From Parahaliea mediterranea (GTDB taxonomy: Bacteria; Pseudomonadota; Gammaproteobacteria; Pseudomonadales; Halieaceae): DNA of 64,000 nt. The DNA is taken from assembly GCF_017255185.1 (NCBI RefSeq), contig NZ_JAFKCZ010000006.1, positions 1 through 64,000 on the forward strand, given 5' to 3'. Positions 1 through 8,496 of this stretch are shown here, one piece after another. Within the stretch, counting starts at the first letter, position 1. Each line of letters opens with the position of its first letter. Both the position numbers and the translations under genes were made by a program. The notes under the pieces are model-generated. The model ran no database searches. It was not told the DNA's origin and saw nothing but the letters and a program-made list of their open reading frames with translations.

Positions 1-150
1 AAGCATTATCAAACCCGCGCCGATGCACAGCAGGACATACTGGACTACATTGCGATGTTCTATAACAGCCAACGGCTGCATTCGTACCTGGGTTACACCA
101 GTCCCAGCCAGTACGAAGCGGCTATGCTAGAAATGAAGAAAGCCGCTTAA
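1..150 (+). CDS. IS3-family transposase OrfB, C-terminal end (partial)
   Basis: The frame is open from the first base to a TAA at 148-150. It reads through a motif YNSQRLHSYLGY followed by TSPSQYE, the hallmark C-terminal end of the rve integrase domain of IS3-family (IS3/IS150/IS2 type) transposases, just after the catalytic glutamate region. Only 49 residues are visible. The protein catalyses cut/copy transposition of the element. Whether the upstream part is intact cannot be seen. Confidence 0.85.
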   Translation, partial: KHYQTRADAQQDILDYIAMFYNSQRLHSYLGYTSPSQYEAAMLEMKKAA

Positions 151-181
151 CTGGGTTGTCACAAATCAGTTGACCACTCCA
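1..181 (+). mobile_element. IS3-family insertion sequence, right end (runs off window)
   Basis: The first 150 bases encode the C-terminus of an IS3-type transposase. They are followed by about 30 non-coding bases ending near ccactcca at 174-181. Read from outside inward this end starts tggagtgg, a TG-start terminus as usual for the family. Immediately beyond it begins a coding frame that aligns to the middle of an old-yellow-enzyme protein, so the element appears to have inserted into, or deleted into, that gene. The left end lies outside the window, so target duplication and completeness cannot be judged. Confidence 0.75.
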
Positions 182-183
182 AA

Positions 184-861
184 ATGGGTCACGGATACCT
201 ACTCAATCAATTTCTTAGCCCAGACCACAATAGACGACGCGATCAGTATGGCGGCAATGAGGATAATCGCATGAGACTACCATTATCCGTAGTCACTGAA
301 GTCAAGAAAGCCGTCGGTAATAACGCTGCAGTTATCGCAAAGATCAACCTTGATGATGCTGCCAAACATGGGCTAAGAATTGATGACTACCTTGTAATCG
401 GTCGCCGGCTTGAAGAAGCAGGCATTGATGCCATTGTCACCAGTGGTGGCAGGAGTTCTGGTGATACTTCATTTATGTTTAGAGGTGATAATCCAATACC
501 TGCAATGGCTAGACTCCAGAAAAATCCGATTAGCAAGATCGCATTGAAATTGTTTGGTCACATGCAGTACCGGGCAACTCCTTACCATGAACTTTACTTT
601 ATGGACATGGCAAAAAAACTACGCTCGGTAGTGGACTGCCCACTGGTGTATCTAGGTGGTGTAAGTAGCCCAGCCTCAGCAATCGAGGCAATGACAGAAG
701 GATTCGAGTTCGTCGCAATGGGAAGGGCATTGATAAAAGACCCCAGCTTCATGAACAATTTGCTACAGAATAGCGAATACAGAAACGGCTGTACGCATTG
801 CAATCAGTGTGTGGCCTTAGTGTACAGCCCTACGGGAGTACACTGCGTACTTAATCAGTAA
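184..861 (+). pseudogene. NADH:flavin oxidoreductase (old yellow enzyme family), 5'-truncated
   Basis: About 225 residues match the C-terminal part of an OYE-type FMN oxidoreductase. The frame starts in the conserved segment [11 protein letters not shown], continues with the family's NRMRLPL stretch, has the late phosphate-binding YLGGVSSP and [13 protein letters not shown] segments, and ends in a cysteine-rich tail (CTHCNQC). Family members are about 370-420 residues, so roughly the first 150-170 residues, including half of the TIM barrel, are missing. The break coincides with the IS3 end. The ATG at 184 looks fortuitous, so no active enzyme is expected. The remnant suggests that the neighbouring regulator/receptor genes once belonged to an ene-reductase catabolic cluster (inference). 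Confidence 0.8.
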
Positions 862-875
862 ACGAAATGGACCGC

Positions 876-2006
876 TTAACTCAGCAACACGACACTCTGA
901 TAGATCAGTCGAACCAGGTTGGCTTGTCGTTTTATCCCGGTTTTCTCATAAATATTCTTTGAGTGATTCCGGGCAGTTCTCTCAGAAATAGAAAGTTCTT
1001 CAGAAATTTCCACCAACGACTTACCATCCGCCAGCAATAACGCGAGACGAGATTCCGCTTGAGTTAAACCAAACAGATCAGAAACCAGTCGAAGTGATGT
1101 GGTACGACCACAATAATTACTAGCGCTTAGATACAAGTTTGACAAATAGATAACTATAGCCGGCGCCACATCTCCATAGAAGTAGGCGTGTTGCGGGATG
1201 GTGCGCAGTAACACGGAGACAAGATTCTCGCTATCACGATCAAAGCGGCATAATTTCACTGCGTCTTGACCATTATTGCGCAACGATATTAACTCATCAA
1301 TTGATTTCTGTAGAACTTGGTTGTCAGACGCTGAACTGGCCTTAAGGCGTTCAGAGCGCAACGAAACAACGCCACTGTCTTCAAGGAGTTGCTTGGCGAT
1401 ATCGTTACAATCAATTACTACCCCTCTATCATTAAGTAAGACTAAGCCAATATTCAACTGTGACGTCATATGCTGGTAAAGCTGGGCCTTGTTTTCGCTC
1501 AGTTTTAGCTTGGAGAATATTGCCATGGCCTGTTCCAGGTGAGGCTTTATTCGGCCCAACAAATCACGTACATCCTGATCAAACGGTTTGTTTTTTTCGG
1601 TTCTTGCCGCGGATATCCAGCAGCGCATTCCCCCTGGTTCAGCAAAGCTCATACGAAACGCGTGGTAAATTCCCAGTGGCTGAAGAAACTCCGTGTAATA
1701 TAGAGAATCTCGATAATTGGAAACATCACGGTACTCACCCGGTTGAATATCTGTCGAATTGGTCGGGTCAATATCTATGTAGTGTTCGTTGTACTGGCGA
1801 TTGAGAACAACCCAATCAAAGCCACAATCTTCTGCATCGGCTCTTACACTGATCTCTATGCGGTCACTACTACTGGGCATGAGCACAAGTGCTACAGCTG
1901 TAGCGTCTAAATGTATCCTGAGCAGTTCAGTAAAACTTAGCCAAGGCTTTGGTTCGAGTGGCCCTTGATAAATAGCCGAAACCAACCTCTCAAAGAGATC
2001 AGGCAT
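876..2006 (-). CDS. LuxR-family transcriptional regulator with C-terminal HTH
   Basis: This is a 376-residue protein. The last ~65 residues form a LuxR/GerE helix-turn-helix (LTQAESRLALLLADGKS, then EISEELSISERTARNH and a KTGIKRQANLVRLI end). The middle (around residues 185-290) resembles a PAS-like sensor module (GLVLLNDRGVVIDCND). The N-terminal half is unassigned. I chose the ATG at 2006 because GGAG lies 6 bases upstream; an in-frame ATG at 2069 and a TTG at 2102 lack a ribosome-binding site. It is divergent from the TonB-dependent receptor at 2207 and could regulate it. The ligand is unknown. GC is lower than in the rest of the window. Confidence 0.8.
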   Translation of the reverse strand: MPDLFERLVSAIYQGPLEPKPWLSFTELLRIHLDATAVALVLMPSSSDRIEISVRADAEDCGFDWVVLNRQYNEHYIDIDPTNSTDIQPGEYRDVSNYRDSLYYTEFLQPLGIYHAFRMSFAEPGGMRCWISAARTEKNKPFDQDVRDLLGRIKPHLEQAMAIFSKLKLSENKAQLYQHMTSQLNIGLVLLNDRGVVIDCNDIAKQLLEDSGVVSLRSERLKASSASDNQVLQKSIDELISLRNNGQDAVKLCRFDRDSENLVSVLLRTIPQHAYFYGDVAPAIVIYLSNLYLSASNYCGRTTSLRLVSDLFGLTQAESRLALLLADGKSLVEISEELSISERTARNHSKNIYEKTGIKRQANLVRLIYQSVVLLS

Positions 2007-2206
2007 ACGCCGCTCCAACTTTTCTATTGTTACTGACAATAGTAACCCGGAGTGGGCCAAATGGCTCATGCGCCGTGAGCCATACGCCAATAGAGTACCC
2101 AACCAAGTAAGCCACTACGGTAACACCAGCTCACTGCCAAGAGCGGAGAACGGGTCAAGCCCGAGAAAAGCTGGCGTCACATAAAAACTACGCGTGGAGA
2201 TTGGAT

Positions 2207-4423
2207 ATGCCGCAATGCCATAAATTTTTACCTTCAATATTTCCTCAGGTCATTGCTCTTGGACTCAGCTTGCCAGTTGTAGCAGAAAACAACTTACGAC
2301 TGGAAGAGGTTGTCGTAACGGCGCAGAAACGCAGTGAATCGACCCAAGACATTCCTATTGCAATATCAGCCTATAACAATCACACGTTAGAACTCAAAGG
2401 AGCAAACGATTTCGCGAAACTTGCCACTACACTTCCCGCGTTGAATTTTTCTGTGTACCCGAGCAGCAGTGATGCACTGATAATGTATATGCGTGGACAG
2501 GGCGTCAATGATGTTGGGCAGATAACGCGTGAAGGAGCCGTCGGCGTCTACATTGATGGCGTGTACATGGTGCGCCCCCAATCAGTAACTATGGATCTAG
2601 CCGATATTGAGCGGGTAGAGGTTCTGCGCGGCCCACAGGGCACGCTCTATGGTCGAAACACCACCGGAGGCGCGGTCAATATCATCACAGAGAAGCCAGC
2701 CGGGGAACTGGGATTTAAGCAATCATTGAGTATTGGAAATCGCGATTACTGGCGTAGTCTCAGCGTTGTAGAACTTCCTGAAATGGCGGGAATCGCTACC
2801 AAATTTTCGTATGTAAGCAGCGATAAAGACGGCTACGTCGATAATATTGGTGGCTCGCCAGATTACGGTGAGAATCGGCAACAGGGATTTCGATTTTCAG
2901 CTCGTGCAGATTTAACCGATCAGTTCAGCATAGATTATGCATTTGAAAACACCGAACTAGAATCGTCCCCCATCTACTATCAGAATGACCTGCTTGCATC
3001 GCCGACCTATTCGACTTTCCCCCATACAAAAACACCACGCGCTGCAGACATGGAACTCGGCGACACCGAGACTACGGGACATACGTTAACACTTGATTGG
3101 TCGATATCCGAGAAACTTACATTGAAATCCATCTCCCACTACAGTGAACTGGAGTCGGTGTACTCTCAGGACTACATGGATGCTGCCTTCGTATATTCTT
3201 ACTACACGTCAATGGATGATATTAAAAGTAGGCAGTTTTCCCAGGAAATTCAGTTGGTAGGTAATGCGCTCGATCAGCGCTTGGAATATGTGGCTGGACT
3301 GTACTATTTTTCCGACAGCGCGAGCCACGCCCAAACTCTCGGATTACTCGACCTACAAGACAACTTTGACCCCGGCAACAATATCCCATCACCGCTCAAT
3401 TTACGTTATCACCGTTATGTTACCACTGACAATGAATCCAGTGCTGTCTATGGTCAAGGGGCCTATACGCCACCTGTTCTCGATGATCGGTTAACCTTTA
3501 TTTTGGGGGTACGTTATACCGAGGATACACGAGCCGGTGTCCGTGATCTGTCAGCTGAAGTGTTGGAATATGGCAGTACTTTTCCGGTCGATGTCGATGT
3601 TGAGAAATCAGTCAGTTACGAAAGCTTTGACCCCGCATTGTCCATTCAACATCAGTGGACCGATGACATCACCGGCTACGCTAAAATATCTACAGCTTAC
3701 AAGTCGGGTGGTCTTGCAGAGTCCTCCGCCGACTTCACCATTGCCTACGACCCAGAAGAAATAACCAGTTATGAGTTGGGGATTAAATCTTACTGGCTAG
3801 ATCGCCGCCTTCGTCTCAACGCTGCTGTGTTTCTCTCCGATTACCAGAACATGCAACTTGATTTGTCTCCCGACCCAACGCAGATACAAGTGGTTAATAC
3901 CTATAACGCAGGCTCTGCTGAGATTCGCGGATTTGAGCTGGACGTGCTGATGCAGTTAACCCAGAACTTACAGATCGGCGTCGACTATGCTTTTTTGGAC
4001 TGGACTATTGAGGAAGTTTTAAATCCCGCCAATGGTTCAGACATCACAAACCAGTTCTCACTACCCTATACCCCACGGCACGCTTACAACATTGCTCTTA
4101 ATTACACTATTGATACTCCGGCTAATAGTCAGACTGACTTTTATATTGCCTACAGCTGGCAAGATGAAACCTACATGAGTGCCAGCACGACCGCAGACAA
4201 AACTGTTAAAGGATTCTGGACCCGTGACGACTATGGAGTGGTCAATGCGAGACTAAGTATTGGGTTCAACGAAGTTTACAACGGTAGTCTTCGCTTAGCT
4301 CTGTGGGCTAACAATCTTATCGATACCGAGTATGAAGCCCATCGATTTACTGCTGGTATCGGAAGCGCTGTGGCCTGGAACGAACCTAGAACCTATGGAT
4401 TGGATATTATTTTTGAGTACTGA
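2207..4423 (+). CDS. TonB-dependent outer-membrane receptor
   Basis: This 738-residue protein has a hydrophobic signal region, a TonB-box-like start (LEEVVVTAQKRSES), a plug domain (VYIDGVYMVRP, then IERVEVLRGPQGTLYGRNTTGGAVNI) and a long beta-barrel ending in an aromatic residue (DIIFEY), as usual for outer-membrane barrels. These receptors import scarce substrates (siderophores, vitamins, sugars, sterols or lignin-derived compounds) using ExbBD-TonB energy. The ATG at 2207 has GGAGA 7 bases upstream and is preferred to the TTG two codons earlier. The gene is divergent from a LuxR-type regulator and no Fur box is visible in between, so an organic substrate is more likely than a siderophore (inference). 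Confidence 0.92.
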   Translation: MPQCHKFLPSIFPQVIALGLSLPVVAENNLRLEEVVVTAQKRSESTQDIPIAISAYNNHTLELKGANDFAKLATTLPALNFSVYPSSSDALIMYMRGQGVNDVGQITREGAVGVYIDGVYMVRPQSVTMDLADIERVEVLRGPQGTLYGRNTTGGAVNIITEKPAGELGFKQSLSIGNRDYWRSLSVVELPEMAGIATKFSYVSSDKDGYVDNIGGSPDYGENRQQGFRFSARADLTDQFSIDYAFENTELESSPIYYQNDLLASPTYSTFPHTKTPRAADMELGDTETTGHTLTLDWSISEKLTLKSISHYSELESVYSQDYMDAAFVYSYYTSMDDIKSRQFSQEIQLVGNALDQRLEYVAGLYYFSDSASHAQTLGLLDLQDNFDPGNNIPSPLNLRYHRYVTTDNESSAVYGQGAYTPPVLDDRLTFILGVRYTEDTRAGVRDLSAEVLEYGSTFPVDVDVEKSVSYESFDPALSIQHQWTDDITGYAKISTAYKSGGLAESSADFTIAYDPEEITSYELGIKSYWLDRRLRLNAAVFLSDYQNMQLDLSPDPTQIQVVNTYNAGSAEIRGFELDVLMQLTQNLQIGVDYAFLDWTIEEVLNPANGSDITNQFSLPYTPRHAYNIALNYTIDTPANSQTDFYIAYSWQDETYMSASTTADKTVKGFWTRDDYGVVNARLSIGFNEVYNGSLRLALWANNLIDTEYEAHRFTAGIGSAVAWNEPRTYGLDIIFEY

Positions 4424-4501
4424 GCAATGAGTCAATCTACTTGCCAGCGAGAGGTGGTTGGCATCAAAACATATCAATAGTCCCACGGTCAGGAGCAGGC
4501 T

Positions 4502-4930
4502 ATGACAATAGTTCTCATTGTTCACCTATTAGCAGTTGGTGTCTGGATAGGGGTGGTTGGCGCTGAGTGGGTGATCGAACGCGATGGGACTGCCAGTCCA
4601 GAAGCGAATCTACGAGCCGCGAGTATGCATGCAGTCACCGACCGGTGGATAGAATTACCAGCCCTGCTTGTCATACTTGCCACAGGCTTACTTATGCTAC
4701 ACGAGCGTCACTTCGAAGGGCTGTTTTTATACAAGCTGATCTTCGCAATGCTGGCGATTCTCTTCAACCTGATCTGCGTGTATGCAGTTTTTAAACGAAA
4801 AGAATGTCTTCAAATTGACGATGCCAAGGGCTTGGCGAGAGCCGGTCGCTACATGCTGATCAGTGCTGGAGTTATTCCGTCCTTTATATTGGCAATTGGA
4901 CTGGGAATTTACATCGCCGGCACGGGGTGA
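4502..4930 (+). CDS. Small four-helix inner-membrane protein (CopD/DUF2269-like)
   Basis: A 142-residue protein with about four hydrophobic helices (near 1-20, 50-68, 76-96 and 118-138). It carries a histidine in helix 1 (VHLLAVGVWIG) and further histidines near residues 43 and 66-69, a pattern reminiscent of CopD-like or cytochrome-b-like small membrane proteins that bind haem or copper. AGGAG lies 6 bases before the ATG. It starts 78 bases after the TonB receptor and is probably co-transcribed with it. The family assignment is weak; a transport or electron-transfer accessory role is inference only. Confidence 0.6.
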   Translation: MTIVLIVHLLAVGVWIGVVGAEWVIERDGTASPEANLRAASMHAVTDRWIELPALLVILATGLLMLHERHFEGLFLYKLIFAMLAILFNLICVYAVFKRKECLQIDDAKGLARAGRYMLISAGVIPSFILAIGLGIYIAGTG

Positions 4931-5277
4931 AGAAACCTGTCGGTTGCAGTTCACAAATGGTCAGTAGCTGCTGAAAAGAATCCCTCGATATTCATGAGAC
5001 CTGCCGGGGTCTTATATGCACTCCGGCCACTGATAAAATATCACATAGAATCAGTGGGCTATCCATAAGTCCGTCGTGAAAAAGCTGCTTTCATCATTGT
5101 TCTCATAGAGCCGGCGACGGCAATTACAGGCCTGATCGATTTAGAACTGTACAATTCATCAGCCAAAATCGTGAAGCCTGGCTTGTCGACTTTGTGGCGA
5201 AAGCCGTCGATTGGGTAGTGCACGTCTACAACAAGCGCCACCAGCGGTGAAGCAGAGAGGACTCTGCCCACTCATAT
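4931..5277. other. Gene-free stretch at the edge of the AT-rich block
   Basis: No convincing gene is visible. One plus-strand frame stays open for about 55 codons to a TGA near 5250 and ends in the peptide VVHVYNKRHQR, but it has no start codon or ribosome-binding site, so it may be a decayed gene end. Base composition changes from AT-rich to GC-rich around 5.25-5.28 kb, making this the likely edge of acquired DNA. Confidence 0.4.
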
Positions 5278-5820
5278 TTATATCTGTATAGCGTTGGCTT
5301 TCCAGGTATCCCGGTCCTGCCCCCAGGCTCTTACCTGATACTTTGCCAGTGAACCGGGCATCCGCATCTCCTCACCGGGCTGCGAGCCGAGTCGCTTGGC
5401 CAGTGCCTGGGAGCGGCTATTGGTATCGGCAATCAGATGGTCCACACGCTCCCACCCCAGCACGTCAAAGGCGTAATTGATACTCGCAACCGCAGCTTCC
5501 AGGGCGTAGCCCTTGCCCTCCGCCGAGCGCAGCAATCCCCAGCCGACTTCCCGCACTGGCCAGTGCAGGGGCGTCCAGGGCCCGATACGGCCTATCCACT
5601 GCCCGGAAGACTTCTCGATGACAGAGAACATGGCGGCGGGCTGCAGCTGCCACGCCCCAATGAGCCCGGCAAAAGCGCGCCATGCGTCGGATTCAGCCTG
5701 CACTCCCCCCAGGTGCTCCATGGTCACCGGATCGGCGGAGAATTCGGCGAAGCGCGGGAAATCATCGGCTTGCGGAGGCCGCAACAGGAGCCGCGGTGTT
5801 TCGAGTTGTACGTTGGTCAT
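5278..5820 (-). CDS. GNAT-family N-acetyltransferase (RimJ/RimL-like)
   Basis: This 180-residue protein starts with the typical Acetyltransf_3 opening LETPRLLLRPPQADD. It continues with IGRIGPW and GWGLLRSAEGKGYALEA (the acetyl-CoA pyrophosphate-binding region, here G-x-G-Y-A) and ends with NSRSQALAKRLG. Such enzymes acetylate amino groups of proteins, peptides or small molecules; the substrate cannot be told. The ATG at 5820 is chosen because it directly precedes the conserved start; an upstream TTG/ATG extension adds only unconserved residues. The gene stands alone and is GC-rich like the host genome. Confidence 0.85.
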   Translation of the reverse strand: MTNVQLETPRLLLRPPQADDFPRFAEFSADPVTMEHLGGVQAESDAWRAFAGLIGAWQLQPAAMFSVIEKSSGQWIGRIGPWTPLHWPVREVGWGLLRSAEGKGYALEAAVASINYAFDVLGWERVDHLIADTNSRSQALAKRLGSQPGEEMRMPGSLAKYQVRAWGQDRDTWKANAIQI

Positions 5821-5914
5821 GGGGTACCGGACCCGTGTTGCCACTGGGTCGGGTAGCATAAGGGATAGGAATAAAGGCGCAAGTGACCTGAGTGCCTGGA
5901 GCCGCTCCTGACGG

Positions 5915-6047
5915 CTCGAGGGTTTTAAATTGGTGGAGCTATGCGGCCGGCCTCCCGGCGCTAACCGGGTCTGCGGTTCGCCTGGCGGACTAAAAAAAAC
6001 CCCCGAGCCTAACGACTCGAGGGTTTTAAATTGGTGGAGCTATGCGG
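5915..6047. repeat. Direct repeat duplicating the tRNA-Ala 3' end
   Basis: A 32-base sequence at 5915-5946 is repeated exactly at 6016-6047, 101 bases apart. Each copy contains the last 16 bases of tRNA-Ala (3' T-stem half, acceptor half, CCA) plus 16 bases beyond it. Only the 6016-6047 copy is attached to a complete tRNA. The other is preceded by unrelated sequence and followed by a different small hairpin. This is the pattern left by site-specific integration at a tRNA 3' end, or by deletion within a former tandem tRNA pair. Confidence 0.75.
5992..6023 (-). terminator. Rho-independent terminator of tRNA-Ala
   Basis: On the minus strand, an 8-bp stem (CCCTCGAG pairing with CTCGGGGG, one G-T pair) with an 8-base loop is followed by eight T residues. 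It lies 8 bases after the CCA end of the tRNA. Confidence 0.85.
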
Positions 6048-6107
6048 GATCGAACCGCAGACCTCAACACTGCCAGTGTTGCGCTCTCCCAGCTGAGCTA
6101 TAGCCCC
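6032..6107 (-). tRNA. tRNA-Ala (anticodon GGC)
   Basis: A 76-base gene on the minus strand folds into a full cloverleaf: acceptor GGGGCTA/TAGCTCC, D-arm GCTC...GAGC, anticodon stem CAACA/TGTTG around loop CTGGCAG (anticodon GGC), T-arm TGCGG-TTCGATC-CCGCA, discriminator A and an encoded CCA. It reads GCC alanine codons, the most used in this GC-rich genome. A strong terminator follows, and the 3' end is duplicated just downstream. Confidence 0.97.
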
Positions 6108-6232
6108 AGTAAACTGGTAACTCGTTGAAAAGGCTTGAAATTAATCGTGCTCTGCTCAACGAAGTGGTGCGCATTTTAGTGAGGGGCGCGGGGCCTGTCA
6201 ACACCTTTGGGCACCTTTTAACAGGCCCTCGT

Positions 6233-7633
6233 TCAGCACTCGATAATGCTGACCGGCACCTCCAGCACGTTCACCGCCAGGCCGCCGCGGGCGGTCTCCT
6301 TGTACTTGTCCTGCATGTCGCGGCCGGTGTCGCGCATGGTCTTGATCACCTGGTCCAGGGACACATAGTGCTCGCCGCTGCCGCGCAGGGCCATGCGCGC
6401 GGCGCTGATGGCCTTGATCGCGGCCATGGCGTTGCGCTCGATGCAGGGCACCTGCACCAGGCCGCCGATGGGGTCGCAGGTCAGGCCGAGGTTGTGCTCC
6501 ATGGCGATCTCGGCGGCGTTCTCCACCTGGGCCGGAGTGCCGCCCAGGGCGTCGGCCAGGGCGCCGGCGGCCATCGAGCAGGCGGAGCCCACCTCCCCCT
6601 GGCAGCCGACCTCGGCGCCGGAGATGGAGGCATTGATCTTGTACAGGATACCGATGGCCGCCGCGGTCAGCAGGAAGCGGCCCACATCCTCCTCGCTGGC
6701 GCCCTTGCAGTGGCCCAGGTAGTACTTGAGTACCGCGGGGATGATGCCGGCGGCGCCGTTGGTGGGCGCGGTGACGATGCGCCCGCCGGCAGCGTTCTCC
6801 TCGTTGACCGCCAGGGCGTAGAGGGTGACCCAGTCCATGGTGGTGAGGGAATCGTCGCCGAAGGAGCCGGAGCCGCTCTTCAACTGGCGGTGCAGCTGGG
6901 CCGCGCGGCGCTTGACCTTCAGCCCCCCGGGCATGATGCCCTCGGTGCTGGCGCCGCGACGGATGCAGTCATCCATCACGTGCCAGATCTTCAGCAGACT
7001 CTCGCGAATCTCCGTTTCGCTGCGCCAGGCCTTCTCATTGGCCATCATCAGGGCGCTGATCGACAGGCCGTGCTCCCGGCACTGCTCCAGCAGCTCGGCG
7101 GCGGAGGTAAAGGGGTACGGCACCGCGGTGGGGTCCTCCACCAGCACATCGCCCTCGGCGGCGGCCTCGTCCACCACGAAGCCGCCACCCACGGAGTAGA
7201 ACACCCGCTGGCTCAACACCTCGCCACCACCGTCGTAGGCGCTAAAGCGCATGCCGTTGCTGTGGTAGGGCAGCGACTCGGTGCGGTGCATGATCAGGTC
7301 GTTGCGGTAACTGAAATCGATCTCGCGGCTGCCCATTAATTTAAGCCGGCTCTGTTCGCGCACCGCGGCCACGCGCCCGGCGATGGATTCCACCGCCACG
7401 GTCTCGGGCGACTCGCCCTCCAGGCCCAGGATCACCGCCTTGGGGGAGCCGTGGCCGGCGCCGGTGGCCCCCAGGGAACCGTAGAGTTCCGCGGTGACCC
7501 GCTCACAGCGCGCCAGCAGCCCCTCTTCTTCCAGCGCCTCGGCAAACTGGCGGGCGGCGTTCATCGGGCCCACGGTGTGCGAGCTGGAGGGGCCGATGCC
7601 GATTTTGAACAGGTCGAAGGTACTGATTGCCAC
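6233..7633 (-). CDS. sdaA: L-serine ammonia-lyase (iron-sulfur L-serine dehydratase)
   Basis: A 466-residue single-chain enzyme converting L-serine to pyruvate and ammonia with a [4Fe-4S] cluster. The N-terminal beta domain opens with [21 protein letters not shown]. The alpha domain carries the cluster cysteines in [17 protein letters not shown] and [17 protein letters not shown]. Length fits the family (about 455-460). No ATG precedes the conserved start; a GTG at 7633 gives [10 protein letters not shown] and is the best start. The open frame continues far upstream, but that part is the shadow of the neighbouring gene. It ends about 125 bases before tRNA-Ala. Confidence 0.93.
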   Translation of the reverse strand: MAISTFDLFKIGIGPSSSHTVGPMNAARQFAEALEEEGLLARCERVTAELYGSLGATGAGHGSPKAVILGLEGESPETVAVESIAGRVAAVREQSRLKLMGSREIDFSYRNDLIMHRTESLPYHSNGMRFSAYDGGGEVLSQRVFYSVGGGFVVDEAAAEGDVLVEDPTAVPYPFTSAAELLEQCREHGLSISALMMANEKAWRSETEIRESLLKIWHVMDDCIRRGASTEGIMPGGLKVKRRAAQLHRQLKSGSGSFGDDSLTTMDWVTLYALAVNEENAAGGRIVTAPTNGAAGIIPAVLKYYLGHCKGASEEDVGRFLLTAAAIGILYKINASISGAEVGCQGEVGSACSMAAGALADALGGTPAQVENAAEIAMEHNLGLTCDPIGGLVQVPCIERNAMAAIKAISAARMALRGSGEHYVSLDQVIKTMRDTGRDMQDKYKETARGGLAVNVLEVPVSIIEC

Positions 7634-7740
7634 GTTGCCACCACACAAGACACATCTGCGCCCATTGTAGGTGCTGCCCCACCCCTTGCGCCACCAGGTT
7701 GACCGGGGCGCGCACAGGCTGGCGCCAGCCGCCAGCGCGG

Positions 7741-8493
7741 TCAGGGCTCGCCGTAGTGTTCGCGCAGGTAGGCGATGATATCGGCGGACTCGTACATCCC
7801 CTCCCCCCTGTTCGGGTCGCGCAGGTAGGGCACCGCCATGCGCCCGGTGTGTTCCAGCAGGTAGCGACGGTTGGGCAGTTCGCCGCCGCTGAGGTCCAGG
7901 CGCTCGCGCACCGCCGGCGGCAGCCACTGGGTCGCACGGGTGCGGCCGCACTGGCGCACGATATAGGGAATTTCCAGGGCGCAGAGCTCCTCGCGCACCA
8001 GGCGCGCGAAGGGGCTGCTCTCGAAACTGTACAGTTCCAGCATCTGCGGCGGCACCCGCCCGGGCCGCGCCCGCGCCGGCGCGGCCAGGCGCGGCAGGCT
8101 GGCGAGGGAGGAGCTGAAGGTCTGCGCCGGCCCCGGCCACCACTTCAACGGCAGGCGGCGCTTGGCGTAGCGGTCGTAGAGGTAGGCGATGATATCCAGC
8201 GACTCGTAGCGGCCGCTGTCGTCATTGGGGTCGAACAGGAAGGGAAACTGCGCCTTGCCCCCCATTGCCACCACCTCGGGCCGGAAACGCTCCCCGCCCT
8301 TGGGGCAGGGGTAGATTTCCACGTCGAGGTTGAGTTCGGTCAGGGCCTCGCGCACCAGGCGGCAGTAGGGGCAGTTCTCGATATCGTACAAGCGCAGGCG
8401 CTGTGCCGGCGGATGGCTCGCGGGGCGGGTATTGATCCCGCTGCTGCCGCGCAGGCCGGTGCTGAGTACTGAGCCGAACAGGTCCGCTGACAT
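7741..8493 (-). CDS. Tandem GST-N/glutaredoxin-like domain protein
   Basis: A 250-residue protein made of two thioredoxin-fold GST N-terminal domains. Domain 1 (about 33-115) reads [19 protein letters not shown] with a CPYC redox motif. Domain 2 (about 145-245) reads [19 protein letters not shown], where the cysteines are replaced (SPFA). Both end in the GST pattern of a cis-Pro sheet and YES(L/A)DIIAYL. One redox-active and one binding-only module are implied. The ATG at 8493 (or the GTG just before it) starts within a few bases of the gltX stop, so the two genes are co-transcribed. Reductase or thioltransferase activity is inferred. Confidence 0.82.
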   Translation of the reverse strand: MSADLFGSVLSTGLRGSSGINTRPASHPPAQRLRLYDIENCPYCRLVREALTELNLDVEIYPCPKGGERFRPEVVAMGGKAQFPFLFDPNDDSGRYESLDIIAYLYDRYAKRRLPLKWWPGPAQTFSSSLASLPRLAAPARARPGRVPPQMLELYSFESSPFARLVREELCALEIPYIVRQCGRTRATQWLPPAVRERLDLSGGELPNRRYLLEHTGRMAVPYLRDPNRGEGMYESADIIAYLREHYGEP

Positions 8494-8496
8494 CAC

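Noticed and set aside
5059-5271. 70-codon minus-strand frame in the gap before the GNAT gene
   Set aside because: No start context, no homology and unusual composition; left as unassigned sequence.
6125-7339. 404-codon plus-strand frame across sdaA
   Set aside because: Antisense shadow with no recognisable domain; it begins within the tRNA/intergenic area without a ribosome-binding site.
7634-8143. Long upstream extension of the L-serine dehydratase frame (to 636 residues)
   Set aside because: The extension is Arg/Ala/Gly-rich shadow sequence of the tandem GST gene in another frame; the conserved start is at STFDLFK.
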